Made by a program: the position numbers and the translations under genes. From Actinocorallia sp039871655 (lineage in GTDB: Bacteria > Actinomycetota > Actinomycetes > Streptosporangiales > Streptosporangiaceae), in assembly GCF_039871655.1 (NCBI RefSeq), contig NZ_JBDPLZ010000004.1, positions 744,001 through 808,000 of the forward strand: DNA of 64,000 nucleotides, in the 5' to 3' direction. The notes under the pieces are model-generated. The model saw only the letters and a list, made by a program, of their open reading frames with translations. It was not told where the DNA came from and ran no database searches. This document shows positions 51,948-61,945 of the stretch, piece by piece. Numbering within the stretch: position 1 is the first letter of the stretch; every line of letters begins with the position of its first letter.

Positions 51948-52778
51948 ATGTCGACCAGCGATCAGCGGACCCCGCCGGCGGGGTCCGCCCCCGCCCCCGG
52001 CTCCGCCCTGACGGTGCGCGGCCTGTCCAAGGCGTTCGGCGGCCGGACCGTGCTGTCCGGGTTCGACCTGGACGTGGCGCCGGGCGAGGTGGTGGCCCTG
52101 CTCGGCGCCAACGGCTCGGGCAAGTCGACCGCCCTGAAGTGCGCGATCGGCCTGGTGCGCCCGGACGCGGGACAGGTCCGCGTCGACGGCGAAGACCTGC
52201 TCGACGGCTCGCACCGGGCCGACCGGGCCCGGACCCGCGTCGCCATGGTGTTCCAGCAGATCCACCTCGTCCGGCGCCGGTCCGCGCTGGACAACGTGTG
52301 CGCCGGGGCGCTCGGGCGGCTGCCGCTGCGCCGGTCCTGGTCGTCGCTCGTCTTCCCGCGCGACCTGCGCGAGGAGGCGATGGCGTGCCTGGACCGCGTC
52401 GGGCTCGCCGACCGGGCGCACGACCGGGTCGCGGCGCTGTCCGGCGGGCAGCAGCAGCGGGTCGCGCTGGCCCGCGCGCTGTGCCAGCGGGCGGCGGTGC
52501 TGCTGGCCGACGAGCCGGTCTCCGCGCTCGACCCGTCCGCGGCGGAGAACGTCATGCGGGTCATGACCGACCTGGCGCGCGGCGAGGCCCTCGCCGTGGC
52601 GGCGGTCCTGCACCAGCCGGAGCTGGCCCGCCGCCACGCCGACCGGCTGGTGGGGCTGCGCGAGGGCCGGATCGTCTTCTCCGGCCCGGCGGACGAGATC
52701 CCCCAGGAGCTGGTCTCGTCCCTGTACGTGGCGCAGGAGCCCGCCGCCGGACCCGCCGGAGAGGAGAGGAACGCATGA
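51948..52778 (+). CDS. phnC: Phosphonate ABC transporter ATP-binding protein
   Basis: 276 residues. Walker A GANGSGKSTALK, Q-loop MVFQQIHLVRRRSALDNV (typical of PhnC), signature LSGGQQQRVALARAL, Walker B VLLADEPVSALDP, H-loop VLHQPEL. It powers phosphonate uptake with PhnD/E. The start is ATG 51948 (a GTG just before it is equally possible); the ribosome-binding site is weak. Its TGA overlaps the phnE ATG. Confidence 0.9.
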   Translation: MSTSDQRTPPAGSAPAPGSALTVRGLSKAFGGRTVLSGFDLDVAPGEVVALLGANGSGKSTALKCAIGLVRPDAGQVRVDGEDLLDGSHRADRARTRVAMVFQQIHLVRRRSALDNVCAGALGRLPLRRSWSSLVFPRDLREEAMACLDRVGLADRAHDRVAALSGGQQQRVALARALCQRAAVLLADEPVSALDPSAAENVMRVMTDLARGEALAVAAVLHQPELARRHADRLVGLREGRIVFSGPADEIPQELVSSLYVAQEPAAGPAGEERNA

Positions 52779-53620
52779 GCGTGCTCACGCCCGGACGGCC
52801 GCACGGCCGCGCGCCAGGGCGCCTCGCCGTGCCCAGGAGACCGCCGAGCCCGCGGAAGGTCGTCACCGCGGTCCTGGTCACGGCCGTCCTGGCGGCCCTG
52901 CACACGGCCGCCTGGATCGGCACCGACATGGACCTCGGCATGCTCGCCGAGGGCTGGGACGGCATGGCGCGGTTCGTGTCCGAGGCGCTGCCGCCGGACC
53001 TGACCTGGTCGCCGGTCGTCCGGGACGGCCTGGACGCCTGCCTGGTCACCCTGTGGATCGGGTTGCTCGGCACGACCCTGTCCCTCCCGTTCACCATCGT
53101 GCTGGCGGCCCTCGGCTCCCGGACGACCGGGTGCAACGCCGCCGTGTACCAGGCCGCCCGCTCGACCATGTCGTTCCTGCGAGCCGTCCCTGACGTCGTG
53201 TTCGCCCTGATCTTCGTCACCGCCGTGGGGCTCGGGCCGTTCGCGGGCGTCCTCGCGCTGGTCTGCCACAACACCGGAGTGATGGGCAAGCTGTGGTCGG
53301 AGGCGATGGAGGAGACCGACGACGGCCCCGCGCAGGCGCTGCGCATCGCGGGCGCACGCAGGTCCCAGGTGGTGCTGCACGCCGTGCTGCCCGCCTGCCT
53401 GCCCCAGCTCGTCGGGCTCGTGCTGTACCGGCTGGACGTCAACGTCCGCACGTCGCTGGTGCTCGGCCTGGTCGGCGCCGGCGGCATCGGCTTCCTCATC
53501 AACCAGGCGATCCAGCTGTTCCGCTTCGACCAGATGCTCACCTACATCCTCATGGTGCTCGTCCTGGTCGTCGCGGTGGACATGCTCAGCTCGTTCGTCC
53601 GCAAGAGGCTCGCCGCATGA
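52775..53620 (+). CDS. phnE: Phosphonate ABC transporter permease
   Basis: 281 residues from ATG 52775 (GAGGAGAGGA upstream), overlapping phnC by 4 bp. Six predicted membrane helices; EAA-type loop KLWSEAMEETDDGPAQALRIAGARRSQVVLHAVLP, which contacts the ATPase. A basic Arg/Pro-rich N-terminal tail (1-28) precedes the first helix. Its TGA overlaps the dehydrogenase start. Confidence 0.9.
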   Translation: MSVLTPGRPHGRAPGRLAVPRRPPSPRKVVTAVLVTAVLAALHTAAWIGTDMDLGMLAEGWDGMARFVSEALPPDLTWSPVVRDGLDACLVTLWIGLLGTTLSLPFTIVLAALGSRTTGCNAAVYQAARSTMSFLRAVPDVVFALIFVTAVGLGPFAGVLALVCHNTGVMGKLWSEAMEETDDGPAQALRIAGARRSQVVLHAVLPACLPQLVGLVLYRLDVNVRTSLVLGLVGAGGIGFLINQAIQLFRFDQMLTYILMVLVLVVAVDMLSSFVRKRLAA

Positions 53621-54702
53621 GCGCGCCCTCGCGCACGATCCGGCTCGACCCGCCCGCCACCGCCATGTTGTGGCCGGGGGTCGGCCTGGCGCACCGCGCG
53701 CTCCGCGTGCCGGAGGTCGCGCTGGGCTCCGGCGAGCTGCTCGTGGAGGTCGAACTGGCCACGGTGTGCGGGTCCGACCTGCACACGGTCTCCGGCCGCC
53801 GTCCGGGCCCGGCGCCGATGGTGCTCGGGCATGAGACCGTCGGCAGAGTCGCGCACCTCGGCCCCGGCCCCGCGCCGGTGGACGTGCGCGGACGGTCCGT
53901 CGCGCCGGGCGACCGCGTCGCCGTCGGGATCTACGCCGCCTGCGGGCACTGCCCGGCCTGCCGCCGCGGCCTGCCGCAGAAATGCGCGCATCTGTTCAAG
54001 TACGGGCACGCCCCGGGGGAGTCCCTCCACGGCGGATACGCGAGCCACCTGCACGTCCGAGCAGGCACCCCGCTCGCCGTCGTGCCGGAGGACCTCCCGG
54101 CGGGCGTGGCGGCGGCGATCGGCTGCGCGGCGGCTACGGCCGTGGCCGCCGTCGCGGCCGGGACCACCGGACTCGGGGACCTGACCGGCAGGAGGGCCAC
54201 GGTGTGCGGCGCCGGGCTGCTCGGCCTGCTGGCCACGGCCATGCTGGCCGAACGCGGCGCGTCCGTCACAGTGATCGACCCGGACGCGTCGCGGCGCGCG
54301 GCGGCACCGGCCATGGGGGCCGCGGCGGCGCTGGACGCCACCGCCGAGCCTCCGGAGGCCGAGGTGTACCTGGAGCTGTCCGGCGCCGCCGCGGCGGCCC
54401 GCGCCGCCCCGCGCCGGACGGCCGTCGGCGGCGTCGTCGTGCTCGCAGGGACCGTGTCGCCCGGCGCCCCGCTCGACTGGGAGGCACAGGACGTCGTCCG
54501 GAGGCTGCTCACCGTCCGCGGCGTCCACAACTACACCCCGGCCCACCTCGCCGAGGCCGCCGCCTGGTCGGCCGAGGCCACCGCCCGCCGGCCGCTCGCA
54601 GACCTGTTCGGTGTCGCCCATCCGCTGGCCGACCTCGACCAGGCCCTCGAGGAGGCCGCCTGCGGCGCCGCCGTCCGTGTCGGCGTCGTCCCCCATGCCT
54701 GA
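53617..54702 (+). CDS. Zinc-binding alcohol dehydrogenase (phosphonate-associated type)
   Basis: 361-residue medium-chain dehydrogenase. Catalytic zinc ligands: Cys in TVCGSDLHT and His-Glu in LGHETVG; structural zinc Cys set CGHCPACRRGLPQKC. Rossmann motif VCGAGLLGLLATAM. Repeated linkage of such dehydrogenases (TIGR03366) to phosphonate genes suggests oxidation of a phosphonate-derived alcohol or aldehyde. Its ATG overlaps the phnE TGA; the LysR gene follows. Confidence 0.85.
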   Translation: MSAPSRTIRLDPPATAMLWPGVGLAHRALRVPEVALGSGELLVEVELATVCGSDLHTVSGRRPGPAPMVLGHETVGRVAHLGPGPAPVDVRGRSVAPGDRVAVGIYAACGHCPACRRGLPQKCAHLFKYGHAPGESLHGGYASHLHVRAGTPLAVVPEDLPAGVAAAIGCAAATAVAAVAAGTTGLGDLTGRRATVCGAGLLGLLATAMLAERGASVTVIDPDASRRAAAPAMGAAAALDATAEPPEAEVYLELSGAAAAARAAPRRTAVGGVVVLAGTVSPGAPLDWEAQDVVRRLLTVRGVHNYTPAHLAEAAAWSAEATARRPLADLFGVAHPLADLDQALEEAACGAAVRVGVVPHA

Positions 54703-54715
54703 GGAGCGTCCTGTC

Positions 54716-55627
54716 TTGCAGCTGAACCTGCACCGGTTGGGGATCTTCATGACGGTCGTCGAGTGCGGCGGGTTCTCCGCCGCCGCGAGCAAGCTCTACC
54801 TGTCCCAGCCCTCGGTCTCCCACCAGGTCAGGCAGCTGGAGCAGTCGCTGCGCACCGTCCTCATCGACCGCTCCGGCTCCCGTATCCGGCTCACTCCGGA
54901 GGGCGAGGTGCTGCTGGAGTACGCCAGGCGGGTGTTCCTGCTGGCCGACGAGGCCGTCGCGGCGATCCGGCGGGTGTCCGGGCTGCAGACCGGGACCCTC
55001 GTCGTCGGAGGGTCCACCACCGTCGCCAGCCACCTGCTGCCGCCTGCGCTCGCCGCGTTCCGCGACCGGTACGAGGGCATCGAGGTGGGGATCTTTGCGG
55101 GCAACGCCGAACAGGTCGAGAAGCGGCTCGTCGACGGGGAGATCGGCGTGGCCGTGATCGCCGGGGAGGTGCGGGCCCCGCAGCTGGTCGGCAGACCGAT
55201 CATGGAGGACCGCCTGGTCCTCATCACGCCGCCGGGCCACCCGCTGGCGAGCGGACCGGAGCCGGTCCAGGAACGGCTCGTCGGCGAGCGGTTCCTGCTG
55301 CGCGAGCCGGGCTCCTCCACCCGCGCCCAGCAGGAGGAGCTACTGGAGCGCTGGGGCCTGGCCGGCGATGTCCGCACCACGGAGATCTGGGGCTCGGAGA
55401 CGATCAAGCAGTCGGTCGCCGCCGGTCTCGGTGTGTCCGTGGTGTCCGAGCACTGCGTCGAGGGGGAGTCGGCGCAGCGGCTCCTGTCCGCCCGTCCCGT
55501 CGCCTCGGCGAGGCCCATCGTCCTGGCGCACCGCAGGGACCGCCTGCTCGGGCCCGCCGAGCAGGCTTTCATCGAACTCCTCCAGTCGATGCACACCTGG
55601 CCTGCGAGGTTGCGCGCCATCAGCTGA
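54716..55627 (+). CDS. LysR-family transcriptional regulator
   Basis: 303 residues from TTG 54716 (GAGGAG eight bases upstream); an ATG at 54695, overlapping the dehydrogenase, is possible. N-terminal winged helix RLGIFMTVVECGGFSAAASKLYLSQPSVSHQVRQLEQSL; C-terminal periplasmic-binding-like effector domain. It probably responds to a pathway compound. Cotranscribed at the end of the phosphonate operon, so the cluster has two regulators (GntR and LysR). Confidence 0.88.
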   Translation: MQLNLHRLGIFMTVVECGGFSAAASKLYLSQPSVSHQVRQLEQSLRTVLIDRSGSRIRLTPEGEVLLEYARRVFLLADEAVAAIRRVSGLQTGTLVVGGSTTVASHLLPPALAAFRDRYEGIEVGIFAGNAEQVEKRLVDGEIGVAVIAGEVRAPQLVGRPIMEDRLVLITPPGHPLASGPEPVQERLVGERFLLREPGSSTRAQQEELLERWGLAGDVRTTEIWGSETIKQSVAAGLGVSVVSEHCVEGESAQRLLSARPVASARPIVLAHRRDRLLGPAEQAFIELLQSMHTWPARLRAIS

Positions 55628-55641
55628 CGGGCCGTTCCTTC

Positions 55642-55663
55642 TCGTGAATCCTCCGTGAACCCC
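55642..55663 (+). promoter_or_regulatory. PHO-box-like direct repeats (PhoP)
   Basis: TCGTGAATCCT and CCGTGAACCCC are two 11-base direct repeats sharing CGTGAA, spaced exactly 11 bases. On the other strand they read GGTTCAC-type, like the Streptomyces PhoP PHO-box units. They lie between the LysR stop and the phosphodiesterase gene, fitting phosphate-starvation control. Inference from sequence only. Confidence 0.5.
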
Positions 55664-55824
55664 AGGCGGCGCCGAGGCGGAGCGGACGGCGGTGGCCAGG
55701 TGAAACAGCGGCCATAGGGAGCGCCTATCGCGGCCATCGACCCAGCGGGGGTGGGCACGGGAGACCCGGGTTGATCGAATTCCGGTGGGCGCTCGCCCCT
55801 CCGCACGCTCTCCAAGGAAAAGAC

Positions 55825-57324
55825 ATGAGACGTCGCATCCTGGCCCTGCTCGCGGCCTCCGTCCTCGGCTCCGTCACCGCCGCCGTCCCGGCCACCGCGC
55901 CTGCGAACGCCGCCGCGCCCGGCAACCGGCACGTCGTCGTCTTCGGCATCGACGGCGCCCGCTGGGACAAGATCCAGTCCTTGAACCTGCCGACCATCGA
56001 CAACCTCATCGCGACGGGCTACTCGTCGCCGACATGGCTGTACTCCAGTCCGCTCGCGCAGACGCTCTCCGGACCGGGCTGGTCCACCAACCTCACCGGC
56101 ACCTGGCCGGACAAGCACAAGGTGATCGATAACTCCTTCACCGGCAACGCCCTGCCCTCGACGCCCAGCTTCATGAACATCGTCGAGGCGGACAACAGCG
56201 CGTTCGGCACCTACGCCGGCGTCGACTGGAAGCCGATCGGCGACCACATCATCGGCAGCGGCCTCGACCGCGAGTACGTCCTGAACGGCGACGCGAACGG
56301 CTACCCGTCCGAGGACACGAAGATCCAGAACGACGCGGCTTCCTACATCAAGAACAACGGCCCGCACGCGTCGTTCGTGTACTTCGGCGAGGTCGACATC
56401 GCAGGCCACAACTCCGGCGGGGCCAGCACCGCCTACGCGCAGGCGCTGCAGTCGACGGACGCGCGCATCGGCGCGGTCATCGACTCCATCAAGAGCCGCC
56501 CGAACTACGCCAACGAAGAGTGGCTGTACATCGTGACGACCGACCACGGCCACACCAACACGGGCGGCCACGGCGGCAACAGCAAGCTCGAACGCCAGTC
56601 GTTCGTCATCGCGTCCGGGTCCGGCGTCCCGGTGTCGTCGCCGTCCATCAAGGCGAAGAACGTCGACGTCGCCGCCACCGTCTTGGACTACCTGGGCGTG
56701 CCCAGGCCGTCGAACCTCGACGGGCGGTCGATCCTCACCGCGAGCACCGACCCGTTCGACGCCAAGTGGTCGTCGCTGGCGCCCCGCCAGGACGAGACCG
56801 GCATCCCGGCGTCCACGTTGGGCTGGACCCGGTCCTTCCCGACAGGCTGGACCGTCGACAACAGCTCCATGGGCAGCGGTGGCGTCACCGAATGGCGCGG
56901 CTGGACGCTCACCGACGACGAGTTCTGGACCTCCACCCAGACCGGCCAGAACCGCGAGAACAACGTCCGCGCCCGCGGTGTCTTCGCCGTCGCCGAGAGC
57001 GACGAGTGGGCCGACAAGACCTTCTCCGGCACGTACAACACCACGCTCCTCTCCCCGAACGTCCCCGTCGCGGGCCGCACCACCCTGCCCGTTTCGTTCG
57101 TCTCGCACTACCTGCAGGAGGGCAACCAGCGCGCGACCGTCCTGATCTCCTTCGACGGCGGAGCCGACCAGCAGCTCCTGCAGTACAGCGCCGACGCGAA
57201 GTCCCGGGTCGTCAACCTGACCGCCGCCGTCCCGGCGGGCGCGCAGAACGCGAAGATCAAGTTCCGCCTGTCCAACGCCGACAACAACTGGTACTGGGTC
57301 GTCGACGACCCCCGGTTCGGCTGA
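55825..57324 (+). CDS. Exported alkaline-phosphatase-superfamily phosphodiesterase/nucleotide pyrophosphatase
   Basis: 499 residues from ATG 55825 (AAGGAAA upstream). Signal peptide about 1-30 (cleaved near ANAAAP). The alkaline-phosphatase-superfamily core has the metal Asp43 in GIDGARWD, a nucleophile region GPGWSTNLTG (Ser87 or Thr88), EVDIAGHNSGG and the C-terminal metal site TTDHGHTNTGGHGG. Residues about 335-499 form an added beta-rich domain. It could release phosphate from organic phosphates outside the cell. It follows the phosphonate genes and the PHO-box-like repeats. Confidence 0.85.
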   Translation: MRRRILALLAASVLGSVTAAVPATAPANAAAPGNRHVVVFGIDGARWDKIQSLNLPTIDNLIATGYSSPTWLYSSPLAQTLSGPGWSTNLTGTWPDKHKVIDNSFTGNALPSTPSFMNIVEADNSAFGTYAGVDWKPIGDHIIGSGLDREYVLNGDANGYPSEDTKIQNDAASYIKNNGPHASFVYFGEVDIAGHNSGGASTAYAQALQSTDARIGAVIDSIKSRPNYANEEWLYIVTTDHGHTNTGGHGGNSKLERQSFVIASGSGVPVSSPSIKAKNVDVAATVLDYLGVPRPSNLDGRSILTASTDPFDAKWSSLAPRQDETGIPASTLGWTRSFPTGWTVDNSSMGSGGVTEWRGWTLTDDEFWTSTQTGQNRENNVRARGVFAVAESDEWADKTFSGTYNTTLLSPNVPVAGRTTLPVSFVSHYLQEGNQRATVLISFDGGADQQLLQYSADAKSRVVNLTAAVPAGAQNAKIKFRLSNADNNWYWVVDDPRFG

Positions 57325-57336
57325 TCCTTCTCTTGG

Positions 57337-57362
57337 GGCCCCGGCTGCGGCCGGGGCCTTTT
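57337..57362 (+). terminator. Terminator after the phosphodiesterase
   Basis: GGCCCCGGC (57337-57345) pairs with GCCGGGGCC (57350-57358), loop TGCG, followed by TTTT. A textbook intrinsic terminator. Confidence 0.9.
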
Positions 57363-57371
57363 CGCGTTGAA

Positions 57372-57387
57372 AAAGTGATATCACTTT
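57372..57387 (+). promoter_or_regulatory. Perfect 16-bp palindrome before the SPFH operon
   Basis: AAAGTGATATCACTTT is a perfect palindrome, 39 bases before the SPFH gene's ATG. A TAGGTT -10 hexamer (57389-57394) follows at once, so a protein bound here would cover the promoter. The second gene of the operon encodes a small ribbon-helix-helix protein that may be the repressor. Confidence 0.6.
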
Positions 57388-57425
57388 GCTAGGTTAAAGA
57401 CATCGTCAAGATGAGGAGAACCGCC

Positions 57426-58349
57426 ATGAGCGAGCTCGTACAACCCCCCGTCCCGCAGGTGCGGGAGAAGATCGCTTTCGGTGCGTCCGGCTGGCCCGTC
57501 CTGGGTGGCGTGGTGCTGGGAATGGCCGCCGGCACCGCCGCCTTCGTCGTGGGCGCGGTGCTGGCAGGCGACGGCGAAGGCGGAGCGGCCGGCCCCGCCC
57601 TGATGACTCTGGGCGCGCTGGTCTTCGTCGGCGCGCTGACCATCTCGGCCGGGCTCACCGCCGTCGCCCCCGGCGAGGCCCGCGTCCTGCAGCTCCTCGG
57701 CCGCTACACCGGCACCGTCCGCACCGACGGGCTGCGCTGGGTCAACCCCCTCACCCAGCGGCGCCGGGTCTCCACCCGGATCCGCAACCACGAGACCGAC
57801 GTGCTGAAGGTCAACGACCTGGACGGCAACCCGATCGAGATCTCCGCGGTGGTCGTCTGGCAGGTCAAGGACACCGCCCGGGCCGTCTTCGAGGTCGACG
57901 ACTTCGTGGAGTTCGTCGCCATCCAGACCGAGACCGCGGTCCGGCACATCGCCAACAGCTACTCCTACGACGCCCACGACGGGCAGGGCCTGTCCCTGCG
58001 CGACAACGCCGAGGAGATCACCGCCCGCCTGTCGGAGGAGATCGGCGCCAGGGTCGCCGCGGCCGGAGTGCAGATCACCGAGTCCCGGCTCACCCGGCTC
58101 GCCTACGCGCCGGAGATCGCCCAGGCGATGCTGCGCCGCCAGCAGGCCACCGCGATCGTCGCCGCGCGCAGCCGCATCGTCGAGGGAGCGGTCGGCATGG
58201 TGGAGATGGCGCTGGCCCGGCTGGCCGAGGACGAGATCGTCGAGCTGGACGAGGAGCGCAAGGCCGCGATGGTCAGCAACCTCCTGGTGGTCCTGTGCGG
58301 AGACAGAGACGCCCAGCCCGTCGTGAACACCGGAACCCTCTACGCCTAG
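57426..58349 (+). CDS. SPFH-domain (stomatin/flotillin-like) membrane protein
   Basis: 307 residues from ATG 57426 with GAGGAG upstream. Two membrane helices at about 25-50 and 58-80; then the SPFH/band-7 domain (LTAVAPGEARVLQLLGRYTGTVRTDGLRWVNPLT, RNHETDVLKVNDLDGNPIEISAVVVWQV) and a C-terminal coiled coil with ARLAEDEIVELDEERKAAMVSNLLVVLCGD. SPFH proteins assemble membrane microdomain scaffolds. First gene of an SPFH / RHH / GPP34 operon. Confidence 0.9.
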   Translation: MSELVQPPVPQVREKIAFGASGWPVLGGVVLGMAAGTAAFVVGAVLAGDGEGGAAGPALMTLGALVFVGALTISAGLTAVAPGEARVLQLLGRYTGTVRTDGLRWVNPLTQRRRVSTRIRNHETDVLKVNDLDGNPIEISAVVVWQVKDTARAVFEVDDFVEFVAIQTETAVRHIANSYSYDAHDGQGLSLRDNAEEITARLSEEIGARVAAAGVQITESRLTRLAYAPEIAQAMLRRQQATAIVAARSRIVEGAVGMVEMALARLAEDEIVELDEERKAAMVSNLLVVLCGDRDAQPVVNTGTLYA

Positions 58350-58354
58350 AGCCC

Positions 58355-58612
58355 ATGGCCACCGAGCGGAAGAAGATCCTGCTCAGGCTCGACCCGGCCG
58401 TGCACGACGCGCTGGCGCGCTGGGCCGGGGACGAGCTGCGCAGCACGAACGCCCAGATCGAGTTCCTGCTGCGCCGCGCCCTGTCCGAGGCGGGAAGGCT
58501 GCCGTCGGGAGTGGGCAGGATGCGCGGCCCGGGCCGTCCCTCCCGGGCCGCCGCGGAAGAGGAACAGGCGCCTGAGCCGCCGGAACCACCCGAATCCCGA
58601 GAAGGGGAATGA
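58355..58612 (+). CDS. Arc-type ribbon-helix-helix DNA-binding protein
   Basis: 85 residues from ATG 58355. The N-terminal 45 residues show the RHH pattern: beta strand KKILLRLDP, helix AVHDALARWAGDEL, turn RST, helix NAQIEFLLRRALSEAG. The tail is Gly/Arg- then Glu/Pro-rich. It begins six bases after the SPFH stop and its TGA overlaps the GPP34 ATG. As a dimer of dimers it could bind the palindrome upstream of the operon (inference). Confidence 0.85.
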   Translation: MATERKKILLRLDPAVHDALARWAGDELRSTNAQIEFLLRRALSEAGRLPSGVGRMRGPGRPSRAAAEEEQAPEPPEPPESREGE

Positions 58613-59241
58613 CCGTGGAAATGCCCGACACCCTGCCCCAGCGGATCTACCTCCTGGCACTCGACCCCGAACGGGGCAAACCGCCCGTGGGCACCCACCT
58701 CAACGAGCTGGTACGGGCCGCCGCCCTCACCGATCTCTACCTGTCGGGGCACCTGGCCGACGAGAAGGGCCGGGCCGTCGTGGCGGTCCGGCACCCCTGC
58801 CACGATCCCGTCCTGGAGGCGGTGCTGGAGGAGCTGGCCTCCTCCAAGCCCCGCAAATGGCAGCACTGGGTGGGACGCCGGGGCCGGCAGACGACGCTCG
58901 CCGTCCGCGAGCAGATCGCGAACGGCGGATGGGCGCGCGTCGAGGAGCGCAAGATCCTCGGGCTGTTCCCCACCTACCGGATGACTCCGCGCGACCCGCG
59001 GCTGCGCGGCAGGCTGCGCGGCCGGGTGTCGGCGGCGCTGCGCGACCCGCTGTCCCGGGTCGACCCCGTGGACGCGGCCCTGGTCGCCCTCACCGAGGCC
59101 GGGAAGCTGCGCGGGGTCCTGGACAGGAAGGCCAAGCGCACCCACAAGCGGCGGCTCAAGGACCTCGCCGAACGCACCGGCCCCCTGCCCAAAGCGCTCA
59201 AGAGGACCCTCGAGGCGCAGAACGCCGCCGCGAGCGCCTGA
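58609..59241 (+). CDS. GPP34 (GOLPH3-like) family protein
   Basis: 210 residues: LPQRIYLLALDPERGKPP, ALTDLYLSGHL, WVGRRGRQTTLAVREQI and a basic C-terminal helix KRTHKRRLKDLAERTG, the GPP34 pattern. Eukaryotic members bind phosphatidylinositol 4-phosphate on Golgi membranes; bacterial ones are common in actinobacteria with unknown role. Its ATG overlaps the RHH stop. The operon may target it to lipid domains organised by the SPFH protein. Confidence 0.88.
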   Translation: MTVEMPDTLPQRIYLLALDPERGKPPVGTHLNELVRAAALTDLYLSGHLADEKGRAVVAVRHPCHDPVLEAVLEELASSKPRKWQHWVGRRGRQTTLAVREQIANGGWARVEERKILGLFPTYRMTPRDPRLRGRLRGRVSAALRDPLSRVDPVDAALVALTEAGKLRGVLDRKAKRTHKRRLKDLAERTGPLPKALKRTLEAQNAAASA

Positions 59242-59245
59242 CGGC

Positions 59246-60667
<1,422 letters not shown>

Positions 60668-60779
60668 GCGATCTTCATACCCCGTTTCTGGTGTTTTGTG
60701 CATCTTCCGCCACATTGGGAACGTGAAGCTCACCACCCGGCTTCACCTGCGAGGATCGTTTGTTCGGTACTTTCGACGT

Positions 60780-61724
60780 ATGAGACTGGGCGTCCTCGAC
60801 ATCGGATCCAACACCGTGCACTTCCTCGTCATGGACGCGCACCAGGGCGGAAGACCCCTGCCCGCCTACTCCCACAAGACCGAGCTGCGTCTCGCCGAAC
60901 ACCTCATCGACGGCCACAGGCTGTCGGACGAGGGGGCCGGGCAGCTCCACAAGCTCGTCGCCGAGGCGCTCGAGATCGCCGAGGACAAGGGCGTGCAGGA
61001 GACCCTGGCCTTCGCGACCTCCGCGGTCCGGGAGGCCTCCAACGGGGAGGAGATCCTCGCGCGCATCAAGTCCGAGCTGCAGACCGACATCGAGGTGCTG
61101 TCCGGGATCGACGAGGCCCGGCTGACCTTCCTGGCCGTCCGCCGCTGGTTCGGCTGGTCCTCCCACCGCCTCCAGGTCTTCGACATCGGCGGCGGCTCCC
61201 TGGAGATCGCCACCGGCATCGACGAGCAGCCCGACGCCGCCTTCTCCCTGCCGCTGGGCGCCGGCCGCCTCACCCGCGAATGGCTCACCCTCGACCCGCC
61301 CGACCCCGACCAGATCCGCTCCCTCCGCCGCCACGTCCGCGCCGAGATCGCCGACCGCATCGGCACCGTCACCCGCTTCGGCTCCGCCGACCACGCCGTG
61401 GCCACCTCCAAGACCTTCAAGCAGCTGGCCCGCATCGCCGGCGCCGCCCCCAGCGCCGAAGGCCCCTTCGTCCGCCGCGTCCTCCCGCGCACCGCCCTGA
61501 AGGACTGGGTCGAACGCCTCTGCGAAATGCCGATCTCCACCCGCATGCAGATCCCCGGAGTCTCCCCGGGCCGAGCCTCCCAGCTCCTCGCCGGCGCCCT
61601 CGTCGCCGAAGCCGCCATGGACCTCTTCAACCTGGAGGAACTGGAGATCTGCCCCTGGGCCCTCCGCGAAGGCATCATCCTCCGCCGCCTGGACCTCCTC
61701 CCCGGCGAACCCCTCTCCTTCTGA
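60780..61724 (+). CDS. Ppx/GppA-family phosphatase
   Basis: 314 residues from ATG 60780; a TACTTT -10 hexamer (60768-60773) would put the transcript start at this A, so the mRNA may be leaderless. Actin-fold motifs LGVLDIGSNTVHFL and VFDIGGGSLEIATG are present, with AFATSAVREA. The protein is short (no C-terminal HD domain). Relatives cleave polyphosphate or (p)ppGpp; a duplicate of this gene elsewhere is usual in actinobacteria. Phosphate theme fits the neighbours. Confidence 0.9.
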   Translation: MRLGVLDIGSNTVHFLVMDAHQGGRPLPAYSHKTELRLAEHLIDGHRLSDEGAGQLHKLVAEALEIAEDKGVQETLAFATSAVREASNGEEILARIKSELQTDIEVLSGIDEARLTFLAVRRWFGWSSHRLQVFDIGGGSLEIATGIDEQPDAAFSLPLGAGRLTREWLTLDPPDPDQIRSLRRHVRAEIADRIGTVTRFGSADHAVATSKTFKQLARIAGAAPSAEGPFVRRVLPRTALKDWVERLCEMPISTRMQIPGVSPGRASQLLAGALVAEAAMDLFNLEELEICPWALREGIILRRLDLLPGEPLSF

Positions 61725-61769
61725 CCCCCGCCCCGCCCCAACCGATGTGCGCTACCCCCCCGACTGCGC

Positions 61770-61775
61770 TAGAGT
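61770..61775 (+). promoter_or_regulatory. -10 element of tRNA-Pro
   Basis: TAGAGT fits the -10 consensus and lies 45 bases before the mature tRNA end; no clear -35. Weak support. Confidence 0.35.
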
Positions 61776-61819
61776 TATGCCCGTCGCCAACGCCCCAGAC
61801 GGGACGAAAGCGACAGTCG

Positions 61820-61893
<74 letters not shown>

Positions 61894-61910
61894 CGGTAAA
61901 GCAGCAGGTC

Positions 61911-61945
61911 AAAGGCCTGATCGCTCACTGAGCGATCAGGCCTTT
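61911..61945 (+). terminator. Terminator after tRNA-Pro
   Basis: A 16-bp perfect stem (61911-61926 with 61930-61945), three-base loop ACT, A-rich start and TTT end. Confidence 0.9.
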
